Positions 1 through 10,821 of a DNA stretch of 40,789 bases are shown in pieces. Made by a program: the position numbers and the translations under genes. The notes under the pieces were generated by a model. The model ran no database searches. It saw only the letters and a program-made list of their open reading frames with translations, and was not told where the DNA came from. Every line of letters starts with the position of its first letter. Position 1 is the first letter of the stretch. This DNA is from an uncultured beta proteobacterium (GTDB lineage Bacteria > Pseudomonadota > Gammaproteobacteria > Burkholderiales > Burkholderiaceae), in the NCBI GenBank assembly GCA_903918115.1, contig CAIXDG010000055.1:1-40789 (forward strand), in the 5' to 3' direction.

Positions 1-58
1 ACCACTAAGCTCTTGAAATCATTGAGGTCTTTGTTACAAGACCCCTAGGGCTTCTTTC

Positions 59-97
59 TTATGAGTCGTCTGCCCTAGCCAACTGAGCTATCGGCCC
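59..97 (-). tRNA. 5' half of a CAU-anticodon tRNA (Met or Ile2 type); 3' half not found adjacent, interrupted or truncated
   Basis: Minus strand reads GGGCCGA-TA-GCTC-AGTTGGCTA-GGGC-A-GACGA-CTCATAA: acceptor 5' strand, D-arm, 5' anticodon stem and CAU loop. The next bases (GAAAG...) do not pair with GACGA and no T-arm follows in the visible 58 nt. Confidence 0.75.
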
Positions 98-111
98 AAT
101 TAAACCGCTGA

Positions 112-2592
112 TTAATCTTCCTCGAGGAAGGTCTTTAACTTATCACTCCTACTTGGATGCCGCATCTTACGTAAAGCCTTCGCTTCAATTTGCCGAATAC
201 GCTCACGTGTTACATCAAATTGCTTTCCTACTTCTTCAAGCGTGTGATCAGTACTCATTTCAACACCAAAGCGCATACGTAACACTTTTGCTTCGCGCGG
301 GGTTAAAGAATCGAGCACATCTTTCACGACATCACGCATTGAATCATGTAAAGCTGCTTCAGCTGGCGCAAGGGTATTACCATCTTCAATGAAATCACCT
401 AAATGAGAATCTTCATCGTCACCAATTGGGGTTTCCATGGAGATTGGCTCTTTCGCAATTTTCATAATCTTACGAATCTTGTCCTCAGGAATTTCCATCT
501 TCAGCGCTAAAGTTGCGGCATCAGGCTCATGGCCAGTTTCCTGCAAGATTTGGCGACTAATACGATTCATTTTGTTGATGGTTTCAATCATGTGCACTGG
601 AATACGAATTGTGCGTGCTTGATCTGCAATAGAGCGGGTAATTGCCTGACGGATCCACCAAGTTGCATAGGTTGAAAACTTATAGCCACGACGATACTCA
701 AACTTATCTACCGCCTTCATTAAACCACTGTTGCCTTCTTGAATTAAATCTAAGAACTGTAAGCCCCGATTGGTATATTTTTTAGCGATAGAAATAACTA
801 AACGTAAATTAGCTACTGTCATTTCGCGCTTTGCTTCACGCGCACGTTTTTCGCCAGCAGTCATTTTTTTATTGACTTCTTTTAACTCAGGCAGCGGCAA
901 GACCACGCGCGTTTGAATATCAATTAACTTTTGCTGTAACTCTTGTACTGCGGGAACATTACGTTCAAGCAATGCACTATATGGCTTAGATTCTTTTAAC
1001 AGATTCGCAGTCCACTTGAGGTTCATTGCCATTTTTGGAAATGCATTAATCACTTCACCGCGATTAACGCCGACTTTATCAACTAATAGGCTAACGATAC
1101 CGCGCTCTAGCTTCCATACTTGATCGACTTGTGAGCGCATGGTGTCACATAATTTTTCAACGCTCTTGGCTGTTAAACGGAAACCCAGCATTTCATTACG
1201 AATACTTTCTTGCGCCTTAATATAGGCTGGGCTGTTATAGCCATCACGGTCAAATGCGCGCCGCATTTTATCGGTTTGCGTACGAATAATGGCAAATTTC
1301 TTCAACGAAATTTCTTTGAGCTCTTCCAACTGCTTGGTGTTCACTGTGCTTGCGCCGCCTCCGCCGCCTTCTTCTTCGCCCTCTTCTTCGCCTTCGATTG
1401 CATCGAGGTCAACTTCGGGCTCTTCTGGCCCTAGCTTAATATCTTCAGCATTGGGATCAACTAAACCATCCACAAATTGATCAATTTCCATTTCGCCAGT
1501 GGCAATTTTTTCAGCATTTGCCAAAATTTCACCAATGGTTACTGGGCAGGCAGATAAAGCCATGACCATGTCTTTTAAACCGGCTTCAATTTTTTTCGCA
1601 ATGACAATTTCGCCTTCGCGAGTCAGCAAATCTACGGTGCCCATTTCGCGCATATACATCCGCACGGGGTCAGTTGTACGACCAAATTCAGAATCCACAG
1701 TAGACAAAGCGGCTTCAGCTTCTTCTTCAGCCTCTTCTTCAGAAGCGCCGGCAATGCCATTTTCATTTAAGAGCAGTGTTTCTGCATCTGGCGCCTGCTC
1801 GTATACCGTAATGCCAATATCATTTAACAAGCCAATTAAGGTTTCTAGTGCATCAGCATCAGACAATTCATCTGACATCACGTCATTCATTTCGCCATGC
1901 GTGAGGTAGCCTTTTGACTTACCCATCTTAATAAGCATTTTTAAGCGTGCACGCCGCAGTTCCTGCTGCTCTTCACTACCCAATTGCTGGGCGGCAAATT
2001 CTTTTAGCAGGGCCTTTTCTTTTGCCTTACGATCGCGCGCTTTTTGGCGATCTGTACGGACATCAGTACCAGGCTCAACCACTTCTTCAATTTTTGGCTT
2101 GCGGCCACGAACTTTTTTCTCAACCTCAACTTCTGGCAAAGGCGCTGCCGCATCCGCAGCAACTGCTTTACCTTTTTTAATGGGTTCGACTACTTTTGTT
2201 GTCGTCTTACTAGTGGGCTTTGCGCTTACTTTGCTAACTGTCTTCGGCGCTGTCTTAGCAGCGGCCTTAACAACGCCCTTGGGATTGACTGCCTTACTTA
2301 CTGGTTTTTTTGTGCTCGCTAGTTGTTTCTTAGCTAGGGGCTTAGTGCTTAACTTGTTGCTTCCCTTAATCGGGGTCTTAACAACAGCTTTTGCTGGTGT
2401 CTTGGCCTTAGGTTTGGCGCTTGGCTTAGCGACAGCTTTCCCTATTGGCTTTTTTGCACTGGATACAATTTTCTTCTGCGCCGCTTTTGCCACCGGCTTC
2501 ATGGATTTAGTGGCAGGTTTTGCCGGCTGCTTAGCTACCGCTTTTTTTACAACTGCAGCTTTAATGGGTTTTTTGGATTTGGTGGTTGGCAT
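112..2592 (-). CDS. rpoD: RNA polymerase sigma factor RpoD (sigma-70) with long Lys/Ala/Pro-rich N-terminal extension
   Basis: Sigma-70 regions: [68 protein letters not shown], and region 4 [30 protein letters not shown]. Start taken at MPTTKSKK (2592); the ORF extends to a TTG at 2676, so the true start is uncertain. Confidence 0.97.
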   Translation of the reverse strand: MPTTKSKKPIKAAVVKKAVAKQPAKPATKSMKPVAKAAQKKIVSSAKKPIGKAVAKPSAKPKAKTPAKAVVKTPIKGSNKLSTKPLAKKQLASTKKPVSKAVNPKGVVKAAAKTAPKTVSKVSAKPTSKTTTKVVEPIKKGKAVAADAAAPLPEVEVEKKVRGRKPKIEEVVEPGTDVRTDRQKARDRKAKEKALLKEFAAQQLGSEEQQELRRARLKMLIKMGKSKGYLTHGEMNDVMSDELSDADALETLIGLLNDIGITVYEQAPDAETLLLNENGIAGASEEEAEEEAEAALSTVDSEFGRTTDPVRMYMREMGTVDLLTREGEIVIAKKIEAGLKDMVMALSACPVTIGEILANAEKIATGEMEIDQFVDGLVDPNAEDIKLGPEEPEVDLDAIEGEEEGEEEGGGGGASTVNTKQLEELKEISLKKFAIIRTQTDKMRRAFDRDGYNSPAYIKAQESIRNEMLGFRLTAKSVEKLCDTMRSQVDQVWKLERGIVSLLVDKVGVNRGEVINAFPKMAMNLKWTANLLKESKPYSALLERNVPAVQELQQKLIDIQTRVVLPLPELKEVNKKMTAGEKRAREAKREMTVANLRLVISIAKKYTNRGLQFLDLIQEGNSGLMKAVDKFEYRRGYKFSTYATWWIRQAITRSIADQARTIRIPVHMIETINKMNRISRQILQETGHEPDAATLALKMEIPEDKIRKIMKIAKEPISMETPIGDDEDSHLGDFIEDGNTLAPAEAALHDSMRDVVKDVLDSLTPREAKVLRMRFGVEMSTDHTLEEVGKQFDVTRERIRQIEAKALRKMRHPSRSDKLKTFLEED

Positions 2593-2727
2593 AGGTTGGC
2601 GCTTACTTACAATACTGTTAGGGGATGCCAGCACAACACTGGCACTTACGGTGGGCAAATACCCAAATTTCGTCAAACTTCACTGCAAGTCTTTGAATTA
2701 CAACAATTATTTTTTCGGGAGCCTTAC

Positions 2728-2733
2728 ATTATA
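2728..2733 (-). promoter_or_regulatory. Candidate -10 (TATAAT) of an rpoD-proximal promoter in the dnaG-rpoD gap
   Basis: Minus-strand CGACTATAATG lies between dnaG stop (2762) and the rpoD start; -35 is not clear. Confidence 0.4.
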
Positions 2734-2761
2734 GTCGATTGACAGGGTTTTGCCTATCTTC

Positions 2762-4714
2762 CTACGCAAATCTCAGCTTTTCCCCTAGCTCGCGGTAGCG
2801 TTTACGGTCATCCTCACTCGCTGCATTCTGCGCAATTTTTTGGGCAATTTCCGTCATTTCTTCTTTTAGATGCAATAGCTCCAATTTTTTCATCGCACCA
2901 TTTAAATCTGCTGTAGCACCATCAAAATCCAGGTCGGAGCCCATCACTCGCTGCCGCAGAATTTCATATAAAGGGGCTAACTCACTGTTAGCCAACTGCT
3001 CCTGAAATAATGCAAAAGCTCCAGCCCCTGCGGCGGGAGTGGCATCGCCCTGCGCTAAGAATTCGACCAAATCACATTGCTGTAGCAGATCTTCCATTAA
3101 GCCTAAAGTTTTCGCTGAGCGTTGCTGTGCAGATTTGAGAATTAACTGTCGCTGATTAGAGTCAAGCCCTTTACCCAAATGCGGAAACTGGATTAAGACT
3201 CGCAAAATTTGCTCGGCTAAATCGGTTGGCGCTTGGGGTGGTACTACTACTTGACCAACATTTCTGCGCTGCGCGCCTTTACCTGATTGCCAAGGCGCTA
3301 ATGAGTCCCGTCCTTGCCGGGAACCCGGTGCATTGGCCTGCCAATAAGGGGGGCGCCCTGCAAAATTACCTTGCGCTTGACTTGAATTTTGTTGGACTGG
3401 TTTAGCGACTTGCGCTAAACCACAAAATGCTTCTAGTTCAGGCGGGGTTGTCGCCGTGCGCAACGCAACTTCGCGCAAAATTTGTGTACGTAAAGCTATC
3501 GGCGGCATCGATAACAATAATGGTTTGCTGGCATGATGTATTTTTGCCCGTCCTTCAGGCGTTCCAAGATCTTGCTCTTCGCTCACTGTTTTAAAAAAGA
3601 AACTTGATAAAGGCATCGCTTCTTTAATCGCCTTATCAAATGCTGCAGCACCAAAAGTTCTGACATAGCTATCGGGATCATGCTCGGCTGGTAGAAATAA
3701 AAAACGAATTTCTTTATCGTCTGACATCAATGGTAAAGAAGCTTCGAGTGCGCGTTGCGCAGCACGCTGACCAGCGGCATCGCCATCAAATGAAAAAACA
3801 ATGCGGTCGGTTTGACGCAATAAAGCCCGCACGTGATTGGCAGTGCAAGCCGTTCCTAAGGTAGCAACGGCATTTCCAAAACCTAATTGCGCTAGCGCCA
3901 CTACATCCATATAGCCTTCGCAAACTAATACAAATTCTTGGGCACGGATCGCTTGGCGCGCCTCAAAGAGCCCATATAAAGTATTGCCTTTGGAGAACAA
4001 AGGCGTTTCAGGTGAATTCAGGTATTTGGGTTCGCCCTGATCTAAGATGCGTCCACCAAATGCGATGGTTTGCCCCTTCGGATTACGAATGGGAAACATA
4101 ATGCGATCTCGAAAGCGGTCGTAATGTTTACTATCGTCGCCTTCACTTTGAATGATGAGGCCGCCCTCCGCTAATATTTTGGCAATCTCTTGATTCGCGT
4201 ACACACCAAAAACAGCTTCGAGACCCTGCCAGCCGTCAGGCGCGTAACCCATCGCATACCGTTTAGCAATTTCACCAGTTAAGCCTCGACCCTTGAGGTA
4301 ATCGATGGCCCGCGGAGCGCTTTTTAATTGCTGCTGATACCAATCGGCAGCTAGAGTCATGACTTCACCTAAAGCTAGCGCTTGTTTCTGTCTCGCTACA
4401 TCCTGCAATGTGCGCTCTTCACGTGGCACAGTTAGGCCAACGGAGCGCGCCAAATCTTCAATCGCTTCGATATAGCCAAGGCCCGAAAACTCCATGAGAA
4501 AACCAATCGCTGACCCATGTGCGCTACAACCAAAGCAGTGATAAAACTGCTTCGTTGGTGAGACAGAAAACGATGGCGATTTTTCTTGATGAAACGGACA
4601 CAGGCCTTGATAGTTTGCGCCCGCTTTTTTTAATTGCACATGTTGACCAACGACATCAACGATATCAATGCGATTGAGTAAATCAGCAATAAACGATTGG
4701 GGAATCAAGCCCAC
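2762..4714 (-). CDS. dnaG: DNA primase DnaG
   Basis: N-terminal zinc-binding CPFHQEKSPSFSVSPTKQFYHCFGCSAHG and TOPRIM region (VCEGYMDVVALAQLG...FSFDGDAAGQRAA). Confidence 0.97.
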   Translation of the reverse strand: MGLIPQSFIADLLNRIDIVDVVGQHVQLKKAGANYQGLCPFHQEKSPSFSVSPTKQFYHCFGCSAHGSAIGFLMEFSGLGYIEAIEDLARSVGLTVPREERTLQDVARQKQALALGEVMTLAADWYQQQLKSAPRAIDYLKGRGLTGEIAKRYAMGYAPDGWQGLEAVFGVYANQEIAKILAEGGLIIQSEGDDSKHYDRFRDRIMFPIRNPKGQTIAFGGRILDQGEPKYLNSPETPLFSKGNTLYGLFEARQAIRAQEFVLVCEGYMDVVALAQLGFGNAVATLGTACTANHVRALLRQTDRIVFSFDGDAAGQRAAQRALEASLPLMSDDKEIRFLFLPAEHDPDSYVRTFGAAAFDKAIKEAMPLSSFFFKTVSEEQDLGTPEGRAKIHHASKPLLLSMPPIALRTQILREVALRTATTPPELEAFCGLAQVAKPVQQNSSQAQGNFAGRPPYWQANAPGSRQGRDSLAPWQSGKGAQRRNVGQVVVPPQAPTDLAEQILRVLIQFPHLGKGLDSNQRQLILKSAQQRSAKTLGLMEDLLQQCDLVEFLAQGDATPAAGAGAFALFQEQLANSELAPLYEILRQRVMGSDLDFDGATADLNGAMKKLELLHLKEEMTEIAQKIAQNAASEDDRKRYRELGEKLRFA

Positions 4715-4728
4715 GGATTAGTCCAAGG

Positions 4729-5178
4729 TCATGATGGATTTAAGGCGGCCTTCACCATAGCTGAAACAGCACCCATATCAGCTTTACCAGCTAATTGCGG
4801 TTTAAGCGCGCCAATGACTTTACCCATTTCTTGCGGAGAACTGGCATTCAGTTGTGCGATCGTTGCTTTAACTATTGCCGTCACTTCCTCAGTAGAGAGT
4901 TGCGCTGGCATATAACCCTGCAAAATAGTTTGCTCGAGCACCTCTATTGCGACCAAATCAGTACGACCGGCTTTTTGAAATTGCTCAATCGAATCTTTTC
5001 TTTGCTTGATTAATTTTTCTACTATCGCTACCACTCCAGCATCATCAACCACGACGCGCTCATCAACTTCGCGCTGTTTGATCGCCGCCAATAAAAGACG
5101 AATCGTATTTAAACGCGCCGTTTCTTTGGCTCGCATAGCGTTTTTCATATCTTCAGTAATTTGTTCTTTGAGGCTCAT
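4729..5178 (-). CDS. GatB/YqeY domain-containing protein
   Basis: 149 aa, MSLKEQITEDMKNAMRAKETARLNTIRLLLAAIKQREVDER typical of the YqeY family; SD AGGAG upstream; located between rpsU and dnaG. Confidence 0.93.
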   Translation of the reverse strand: MSLKEQITEDMKNAMRAKETARLNTIRLLLAAIKQREVDERVVVDDAGVVAIVEKLIKQRKDSIEQFQKAGRTDLVAIEVLEQTILQGYMPAQLSTEEVTAIVKATIAQLNASSPQEMGKVIGALKPQLAGKADMGAVSAMVKAALNPS

Positions 5179-5230
5179 GCTGTCATTCTCCTAAAAACCT
5201 ACGAATATAGTAATACCTGTGCCCTTAAAA

Positions 5231-5263
5231 GCAAAAACCCGCTGCGTATTACCGTCAGCGGGT
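5231..5263 (-). terminator. Rho-independent terminator downstream of rpsU, upstream of yqeY
   Basis: Stem ACCCGCTG (5237-5244) / CAGCGGGT (5256-5263), followed on the minus strand by TTTTTGCTTTT. Confidence 0.75.
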
Positions 5264-5316
5264 ATAAAACATTGACCTAAAGAATTAATTCAGCAAATGA
5301 ATCGATAAAAAGCGTG

Positions 5317-5529
5317 TTAGAACAGCTTCTTAGGCAACATTTGACTGCGCAAACGCTTGTAATGGCGTTTAGCGGCTGCGGCTTTTTTGCGTTTACGCTC
5401 AGCCGTAGGCTTTTCATAAAATTCACGCGCGCGTAAATCGGTTAAGAGGCCATTTTTCTCAATGGTGCGCTTAAAACGGCGCAATGCCACTTCAAATGGC
5501 TCGTTTTCCCGGAGGCGGACTGTTGTCAT
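5317..5529 (-). CDS. rpsU: 30S ribosomal protein S21 (bS21)
   Basis: [70 protein letters not shown]; start at 5529, inside the longer 94-aa ORF. Confidence 0.97.
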   Translation of the reverse strand: MTTVRLRENEPFEVALRRFKRTIEKNGLLTDLRAREFYEKPTAERKRKKAAAAKRHYKRLRSQMLPKKLF

Positions 5530-5581
5530 ACTGTTTAACTCGTTTATGCTCGAAAATGATTGAAAATTTACAGAATCACGG

Positions 5582-5590
5582 ATTCTAGCA
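5582..5590 (-). promoter_or_regulatory. Candidate extended -10 (TGC-TAGAAT) for rpsU
   Basis: Minus strand TGCTAGAAT about 50 nt upstream of the rpsU ATG in the divergent rpsU/tsaD gap. Confidence 0.4.
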
Positions 5591-5605
5591 CGACTAGGCA
5601 AAAAA

Positions 5606-6682
5606 ATGATTGTTTTGGGTATTGAAACCTCTTGTGATGAAACGGGTCTAGCCCTCTATGACACCGCTCCCTTGGCAGCGGGACGCCCCGCGGAACTAGG
5701 TATTATGGGCCAAGCGCTGCATTCCCAAATTGCCATGCACCGAGATTATGGCGGGGTAGTGCCTGAACTAGCGTCGCGCGACCATATTCGGCGTATTTTG
5801 CCCCTTTTGGAGCTAGCCTTAGCGCAAGCTAAGCTAGATTTAAAGGCCATAGACGCTGTGGCATATACCCAAGGGCCTGGTTTAGCGGGGGCGCTTTTAG
5901 TGGGTAGTGCCTTTGGTCAATCGCTAGCACAGGCATTACAAAAACCGGCATTAGGTATCCATCATTTAGAGGGTCACTTACTTTCCCCCCTGTTGGGCGC
6001 GGCTAGCGATGGCGTACCAAACTTTCCCTTCGTAGCCCTCTTAGTTTCAGGTGGGCACACTCAGTTAATGCTGGTTAAAGCGGTGGGTCAATACGAACTA
6101 CTTGGCGAAACCCTCGACGATGCTGTTGGTGAAGCGTTTGATAAAACAGCCACGCTCTTGGGATTAGAGTATCCCGGTGGTGCTGCCGTATCTAAACTAG
6201 CCACCCTTGGTAAAGCAGGTCGCTTTAATTTGCCACGCCCGATGCTCCATTCAGGCGATTTAGATTTTTCATTTTCAGGACTTAAAACTGCAGTACTAAA
6301 TCAAATCAAACAACATTCACAAGTTGCAAGTGCAAATGCTGGCGATAACTTTCGAGCTGACTTAGCGTATGCTTTTGTTGAGGCGGCAGTTACCGTCTTA
6401 GTAAGTAAAACGACTAAAGCAATGCAGTTAACAAACTGTCGCGATTTAGTCTTAGCTGGTGGAGTGGCTGCAAACACTCAGCTGCGCTTGGCTCTTCAGT
6501 CTGCAGCAAAGAACCTGCAATTTAACGTCTTCTATCCGCCCCTTGAGCTTTGCACTGATAACGGTGTGATGATTGCATTTGCTGGAGCGCTGCGCTTACT
6601 CTCAAAGGTCAGCTCAGAAACGCAAGCTGAACGATCCGGCGCCTTTAGTGTTAAGCCCCGCTGGGATTTGGCGCCACACTAG
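5606..6682 (+). CDS. tsaD: tRNA N6-adenosine threonylcarbamoyltransferase TsaD
   Basis: [56 protein letters not shown]; divergent from rpsU as in many proteobacteria. Confidence 0.97.
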   Translation: MIVLGIETSCDETGLALYDTAPLAAGRPAELGIMGQALHSQIAMHRDYGGVVPELASRDHIRRILPLLELALAQAKLDLKAIDAVAYTQGPGLAGALLVGSAFGQSLAQALQKPALGIHHLEGHLLSPLLGAASDGVPNFPFVALLVSGGHTQLMLVKAVGQYELLGETLDDAVGEAFDKTATLLGLEYPGGAAVSKLATLGKAGRFNLPRPMLHSGDLDFSFSGLKTAVLNQIKQHSQVASANAGDNFRADLAYAFVEAAVTVLVSKTTKAMQLTNCRDLVLAGGVAANTQLRLALQSAAKNLQFNVFYPPLELCTDNGVMIAFAGALRLLSKVSSETQAERSGAFSVKPRWDLAPH

Positions 6683-7508
6683 TAATGCGGGCAAAAGCGC
6701 TGTGATTATGAATCGATTCAAAATTTTCTGCGTCGACGGTGAAACCACGAATGCGCGCATCTTGCTGCAAACGACCAGCAACATCGCGCACCAAGTCTTC
6801 AACAAATTTGGGATTGTCGTAAGCGTGCTCGGTTACCCACTTTTCATCAGGCCGTTTTAATAAACCCCACAACTCACTTGAGGCCTCGGTCTCGGCGATG
6901 GTAATTAAATCTTCTACTGTCATGATGGCTTGCGGATCTAGCGCCACTGTCATGGTGACATGCGAGCGTTGATTATGAGCGCCGTAATCGGAAATTTCTT
7001 TTGAGCAAGGACATAAGCTCATCACTGGCACGATGACATGCAATATTAAGGTCGTCGTTACGGCGCCCGCTTGCGTACCCAACTTGTTTTTCTGGATTTG
7101 TGCAGTCCAGGTCACCTCGTAATCCATCAAACTTTCAACGGCAGAAACTGGTGCCTGCTTTTGGACAAAGTGAGTATAGGTAAATTGAATCATGCCTTGT
7201 TCGGCCTGTAATAACGGCAACATTTCCTGCGTCATGGTGACGAGAGCACTGCTATCCATCGCCGTATTTTGTTGTTGTAAGAGCGCAATAAAACGTGACA
7301 TATGCGTGCCCTTACTAGCAGCGGGCAAGGCAACACTCATCGTAAAGTTTCCAACCGTGGGAAAGGTGCCGCTAGCAGTACGAATCGTTAAGGGATGACG
7401 TATACCCCGAATACCCACTTGCTCGATCGGCATCGCCCGCTCATCAGCAGTCGACTGCACATCAGGCATAGTGCGGTTTTTAAGAAAGGAGAGGTTTAAA
7501 TCATTCAT
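6651..7508 (-). CDS. folE2: GTP cyclohydrolase FolE2 (type IB)
   Basis: [15 protein letters not shown] and [21 protein letters not shown]; start likely at [18 protein letters not shown] (7508), ORF extends to 7544. Confidence 0.93.
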   Translation of the reverse strand: MNDLNLSFLKNRTMPDVQSTADERAMPIEQVGIRGIRHPLTIRTASGTFPTVGNFTMSVALPAASKGTHMSRFIALLQQQNTAMDSSALVTMTQEMLPLLQAEQGMIQFTYTHFVQKQAPVSAVESLMDYEVTWTAQIQKNKLGTQAGAVTTTLILHVIVPVMSLCPCSKEISDYGAHNQRSHVTMTVALDPQAIMTVEDLITIAETEASSELWGLLKRPDEKWVTEHAYDNPKFVEDLVRDVAGRLQQDARIRGFTVDAENFESIHNHSAFARITSVAPNPSGA

Positions 7509-7557
7509 TACGCTATTTTCAAGGAAAATTGGGTTCTTTGCCAACTCTGGCGCCAGA

Positions 7558-9480
7558 TTACTTACTCAGCGACTGTGCTAATGGCTCAATTTGTGAGTTA
7601 TTAGTGCTCGGAAAGCGCTTGGCAATAGCGGCGCTTATGCCCGCTACATCAAGGCCACACTTCGCCATTAACAAGTTATAGTCGCCATGCTCGATAAATT
7701 CATCAGGCAGACCTAGTTGCAATAAGGGTTTATTGATCCCCATGGCTGTTAAGGCCTCTAAGCAAGCGCTACCAGCGCCTCCCTGAATCGCACCATCTTC
7801 GAGCGTCACTAGAAAATCGTGCTCAAGTGCGACTTTTTTTAATAATTCAGTATCTAGTGGCTTAACAAAACGCATATTCACTACAGTTGCATCACAGGCT
7901 TCTGCGGCTGTAAGTGCTGAATACAGCAAAGTGCCGAAACTCAAAATTGCGAGCCGACTACCACTTGCTGCGCCAGCTTGACGACGTACCTCACCCTTAC
8001 CTAGTGGTAAGCTGCGCAACTCTTTCGGTGGAGTACGCCCTACACCAGCACCCCTTGGATAGCGCACGGCTGTTGGATGCGACTGATGAAAAGCAGTTGT
8101 GAGTAAATCGCGGCACTCGGCCTCGTCTGCAGGTGTCATGATGAGCATGTTAGGAATGCAGCGCAAAAAGGGAATGTCGTACGCCCCCGCATGAGTTGCA
8201 CCGTCTGCACCTACTAAGCCAGCCCGGTCTAAAGCAAACACCACTGGTAAATCTTGAATGGCCACATCATGAATCAACTGGTCATAGGCCCGTTGTAAAA
8301 AGGTCGAATAAATTGCCACCACCGGTTTCATTCCTTCGCACGCCATACCCGCAGCGAAAGTAACCGAATGTTGTTCAGCAATACCCACGTCGTAATAGCG
8401 CAGTGGAAAGCGTTTCTCAAATTCAACTAAGCCCGAGCCCTCGCGCATTGCTGGCGTAATGCCAACTAAGCGCGGATCGGCTTCGGCCATATCGCATAGC
8501 CACTCACCAAATACTTGGGTAAAGGTTTGTTTTCCTGCGCCCGTCGGTTTAATTCCCTCTTCAGGATTAAATTTACCCGGGCCGTGATACATCACAGGGT
8601 CGGCCTCAGCTAATTCGTAACCTTGACCTTTGCGCGTAATCACGTGCAAAAACTGTGGGCCGCCGCCCTCTAGGGCTAAGCGCCGCAAATTTTGTAACAT
8701 CGGTAATAAGGTATCTAAATCATGTCCATCAATTGGGCCAAAATAGGTAAAACCAAACTCTTCAAAAATCGTTGAGGGAGAAACCATTCCCTTAGCGTGA
8801 TCTTCTAGTCGTTTGGCAAATTGCCGTAATGGTGGGGCCATTGATGACAGCGCGCGATCAATGCCCTTTTTCGTCGCCGAATAAAATTGACCGCTGAGAA
8901 GGCGCGCTAGATATCGATTTAAAGCGCCGACTGCTGGTGAAATCGACATATCGTTATCGTTCAAAATCACGATCAACGGTAAATCTTCATAAATGCCAGC
9001 ATTGTTCATTGCTTCATAGGCCATGCCCGCACTCATTGCACCATCGCCGATCACCGCGACTACCACACGCTTTTCACCTTTTGTTTGCGCTGCCCGCGCC
9101 ATGCCAATAGCAGCAGAAATACTGGTGGAAGAGTGGCCAGTGCCAAACGTATCATAGTGACTCTCAGCGCGCCGTGGAAAACCTGATAAGCCACTAAACT
9201 GCCGCAATGAATGCATGCGCTCACGGCGCCCCGTTAAAATTTTGTGGGGATAACTTTGATGACCAACATCCCATACCAAGCGATCTTCGGGTGTATTAAA
9301 AACATAATGCAAAGCTACCGTTAATTCCACAGCACCTAAATTAGATGAAAAATGGCCGCCTGTTTTAGAGACTGAATCAACGATAAACTGCCGTAACTCT
9401 TCTGCTACCTGCGGCAGCTCTTCGCGCGATAACTTTCTCAAGTCGCTGGGGTCATTAATGGTGGGCAAAATCATCTTCAT
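7558..9480 (-). CDS. dxs: 1-deoxy-D-xylulose-5-phosphate synthase
   Basis: [76 protein letters not shown]. Confidence 0.97.
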   Translation of the reverse strand: MKMILPTINDPSDLRKLSREELPQVAEELRQFIVDSVSKTGGHFSSNLGAVELTVALHYVFNTPEDRLVWDVGHQSYPHKILTGRRERMHSLRQFSGLSGFPRRAESHYDTFGTGHSSTSISAAIGMARAAQTKGEKRVVVAVIGDGAMSAGMAYEAMNNAGIYEDLPLIVILNDNDMSISPAVGALNRYLARLLSGQFYSATKKGIDRALSSMAPPLRQFAKRLEDHAKGMVSPSTIFEEFGFTYFGPIDGHDLDTLLPMLQNLRRLALEGGGPQFLHVITRKGQGYELAEADPVMYHGPGKFNPEEGIKPTGAGKQTFTQVFGEWLCDMAEADPRLVGITPAMREGSGLVEFEKRFPLRYYDVGIAEQHSVTFAAGMACEGMKPVVAIYSTFLQRAYDQLIHDVAIQDLPVVFALDRAGLVGADGATHAGAYDIPFLRCIPNMLIMTPADEAECRDLLTTAFHQSHPTAVRYPRGAGVGRTPPKELRSLPLGKGEVRRQAGAASGSRLAILSFGTLLYSALTAAEACDATVVNMRFVKPLDTELLKKVALEHDFLVTLEDGAIQGGAGSACLEALTAMGINKPLLQLGLPDEFIEHGDYNLLMAKCGLDVAGISAAIAKRFPSTNNSQIEPLAQSLSK

Positions 9481-9484
9481 AAGT

Positions 9485-10408
9485 CTATTTTCTTCGATTT
9501 ACAACGAACGCTGCCAGGCCACGTAAAGCATCTGCACGCAAACCAAAACTATCAATACTAGCTAGGGCTTGTTGGTGCATCTCTTGGGCCTGCCTTTGAG
9601 CGTAGTCTAAACCCATCAGGGTCACATAGGTCGGCTTATCGTTGGCGGCATCTTTGCCGGCCGTTTTACCGAGGGTTTGACTATCTGCTGTGGCATCCAG
9701 CACGTCATCGACTATTTGAAAAGCTAAGCCCAGGGCACTTGCAAATGAAGTCAAGGCGCGCATCTCTGCTGGCGATAAGTTCGCCACAATGCCACCCATT
9801 TGTACTGCGCAAGTAAGTAATGCCCCCGTTTTCATTTGATGCATATTTTGTAAGCCGGCTAAATCGAGCTTTGCACCTACGCTATCTAAATCAATTGCTT
9901 GCCCACCAGCCATACCACGCGAACCAGCAGCACTGGCCAACCCCGCAATTAATGCCAGACGCATCTCGCCATCGCCTGGTGCCTTAGCCAAAATTTCAAA
10001 CGCACGGGTTTGCAATGCATCACCTACCAGTAGTGCGGTGGCCTCGTCAAAAGCTTTATGCACTGTGGGTCGGCCGCGGCGTAAATCATCGTCATCCATG
10101 CAGGGCAAATCATCATGCACTAAAGAATAGGCATGCATCATTTCAATCGCGGCAGCTGCGGTATCGAGCATGTTTTCATGATCAGCATCAGCTAGTGTGC
10201 CAGTTGCACTCGCGCGAGGATTGCCAAGTTCACCGGCGGCATAGACCAGAAGTGGCCGCATGCGCTTGCCACCCCCCAAGCTAGCGTATAGAATCGCTTC
10301 GTGTAAACGCTGGGGCACTGTTTGGGCAACATCTAAATTTTTGATGAGCGCTGCCTCAGCACGGGCAGAATGCGTTTGCACCCACGCCTCGAAATTAAAT
10401 GGGTTCAT
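9485..10408 (-). CDS. ispA: Polyprenyl synthetase family protein (farnesyl/geranyl diphosphate synthase)
   Basis: Aspartate-rich motifs [21 protein letters not shown] and [13 protein letters not shown]; between xseB and dxs. Confidence 0.95.
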   Translation of the reverse strand: MNPFNFEAWVQTHSARAEAALIKNLDVAQTVPQRLHEAILYASLGGGKRMRPLLVYAAGELGNPRASATGTLADADHENMLDTAAAAIEMMHAYSLVHDDLPCMDDDDLRRGRPTVHKAFDEATALLVGDALQTRAFEILAKAPGDGEMRLALIAGLASAAGSRGMAGGQAIDLDSVGAKLDLAGLQNMHQMKTGALLTCAVQMGGIVANLSPAEMRALTSFASALGLAFQIVDDVLDATADSQTLGKTAGKDAANDKPTYVTLMGLDYAQRQAQEMHQQALASIDSFGLRADALRGLAAFVVNRRK

Positions 10409-10419
10409 GCGACTATTTT

Positions 10420-10653
10420 CTAACCCTCAAAAACCCGCACCTGCTGCTCTACCTGAGTCAGAACAGCTTGACAATGCTTAAGAAGAGCTGCGCCGCGTTG
10501 ATAAGCCAATAAGGTTTCTTCTAAAGAAAGCTTGCCAGACTCCATATCGGCGATCAGTTTTTCTAAATCTTTCAAGGCCTGTTCGTAGCGCAAATTGGGA
10601 TCAATTGGACTCAGCGCTGCTGCAGTTGCATGAGCCGGTTTTTTGGCTGGCAT
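10420..10653 (-). CDS. xseB: Exodeoxyribonuclease VII small subunit
   Basis: YEQALKDLEKLIADMESGKLSLEETLLAYQRGAALLKHCQAVLTQVEQQVRVFEG; start at MPAKKP with SD GAGGGG. Confidence 0.93.
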   Translation of the reverse strand: MPAKKPAHATAAALSPIDPNLRYEQALKDLEKLIADMESGKLSLEETLLAYQRGAALLKHCQAVLTQVEQQVRVFEG

Positions 10654-10728
10654 AACTTGGTCCCCTCGGAGAAATAAGGCAAATATTGGTAAATAAACCC
10701 CCATCTTAATGGCAAACTAATCCGTAGG

Positions 10729-10734
10729 TATAAT
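10729..10734 (+). promoter_or_regulatory. Candidate -10 (TATAAT) upstream of the Rieske oxygenase gene
   Basis: GTAGGTATAATCC in the divergent xseB/Rieske intergenic region; partial -35 TTAATG 17 bp upstream. Confidence 0.45.
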
Positions 10735-10821
10735 CCATGCCTTCCTTTCCAATATCGATTCGTCGATGGTTGGATTGGTTGTTCCGCTTAGCTTCGGCTG
10801 ACTTTTTCGGGGGTGGGGAGA

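Noticed and set aside
1499-1909. 136-aa + strand ORF antisense to rpoD
   Set aside because: Antisense to a firmly identified gene, Ser/Ala low-complexity, no motif.
2099-2734. 211-aa hydrophobic + strand ORF antisense to rpoD
   Set aside because: It is the mirror image of the Lys/Ala-rich RpoD N-terminus: antisense of AAA/AAG and GCN codons yields Phe/Leu/Gly/Ala-like runs. No SD or family resemblance.
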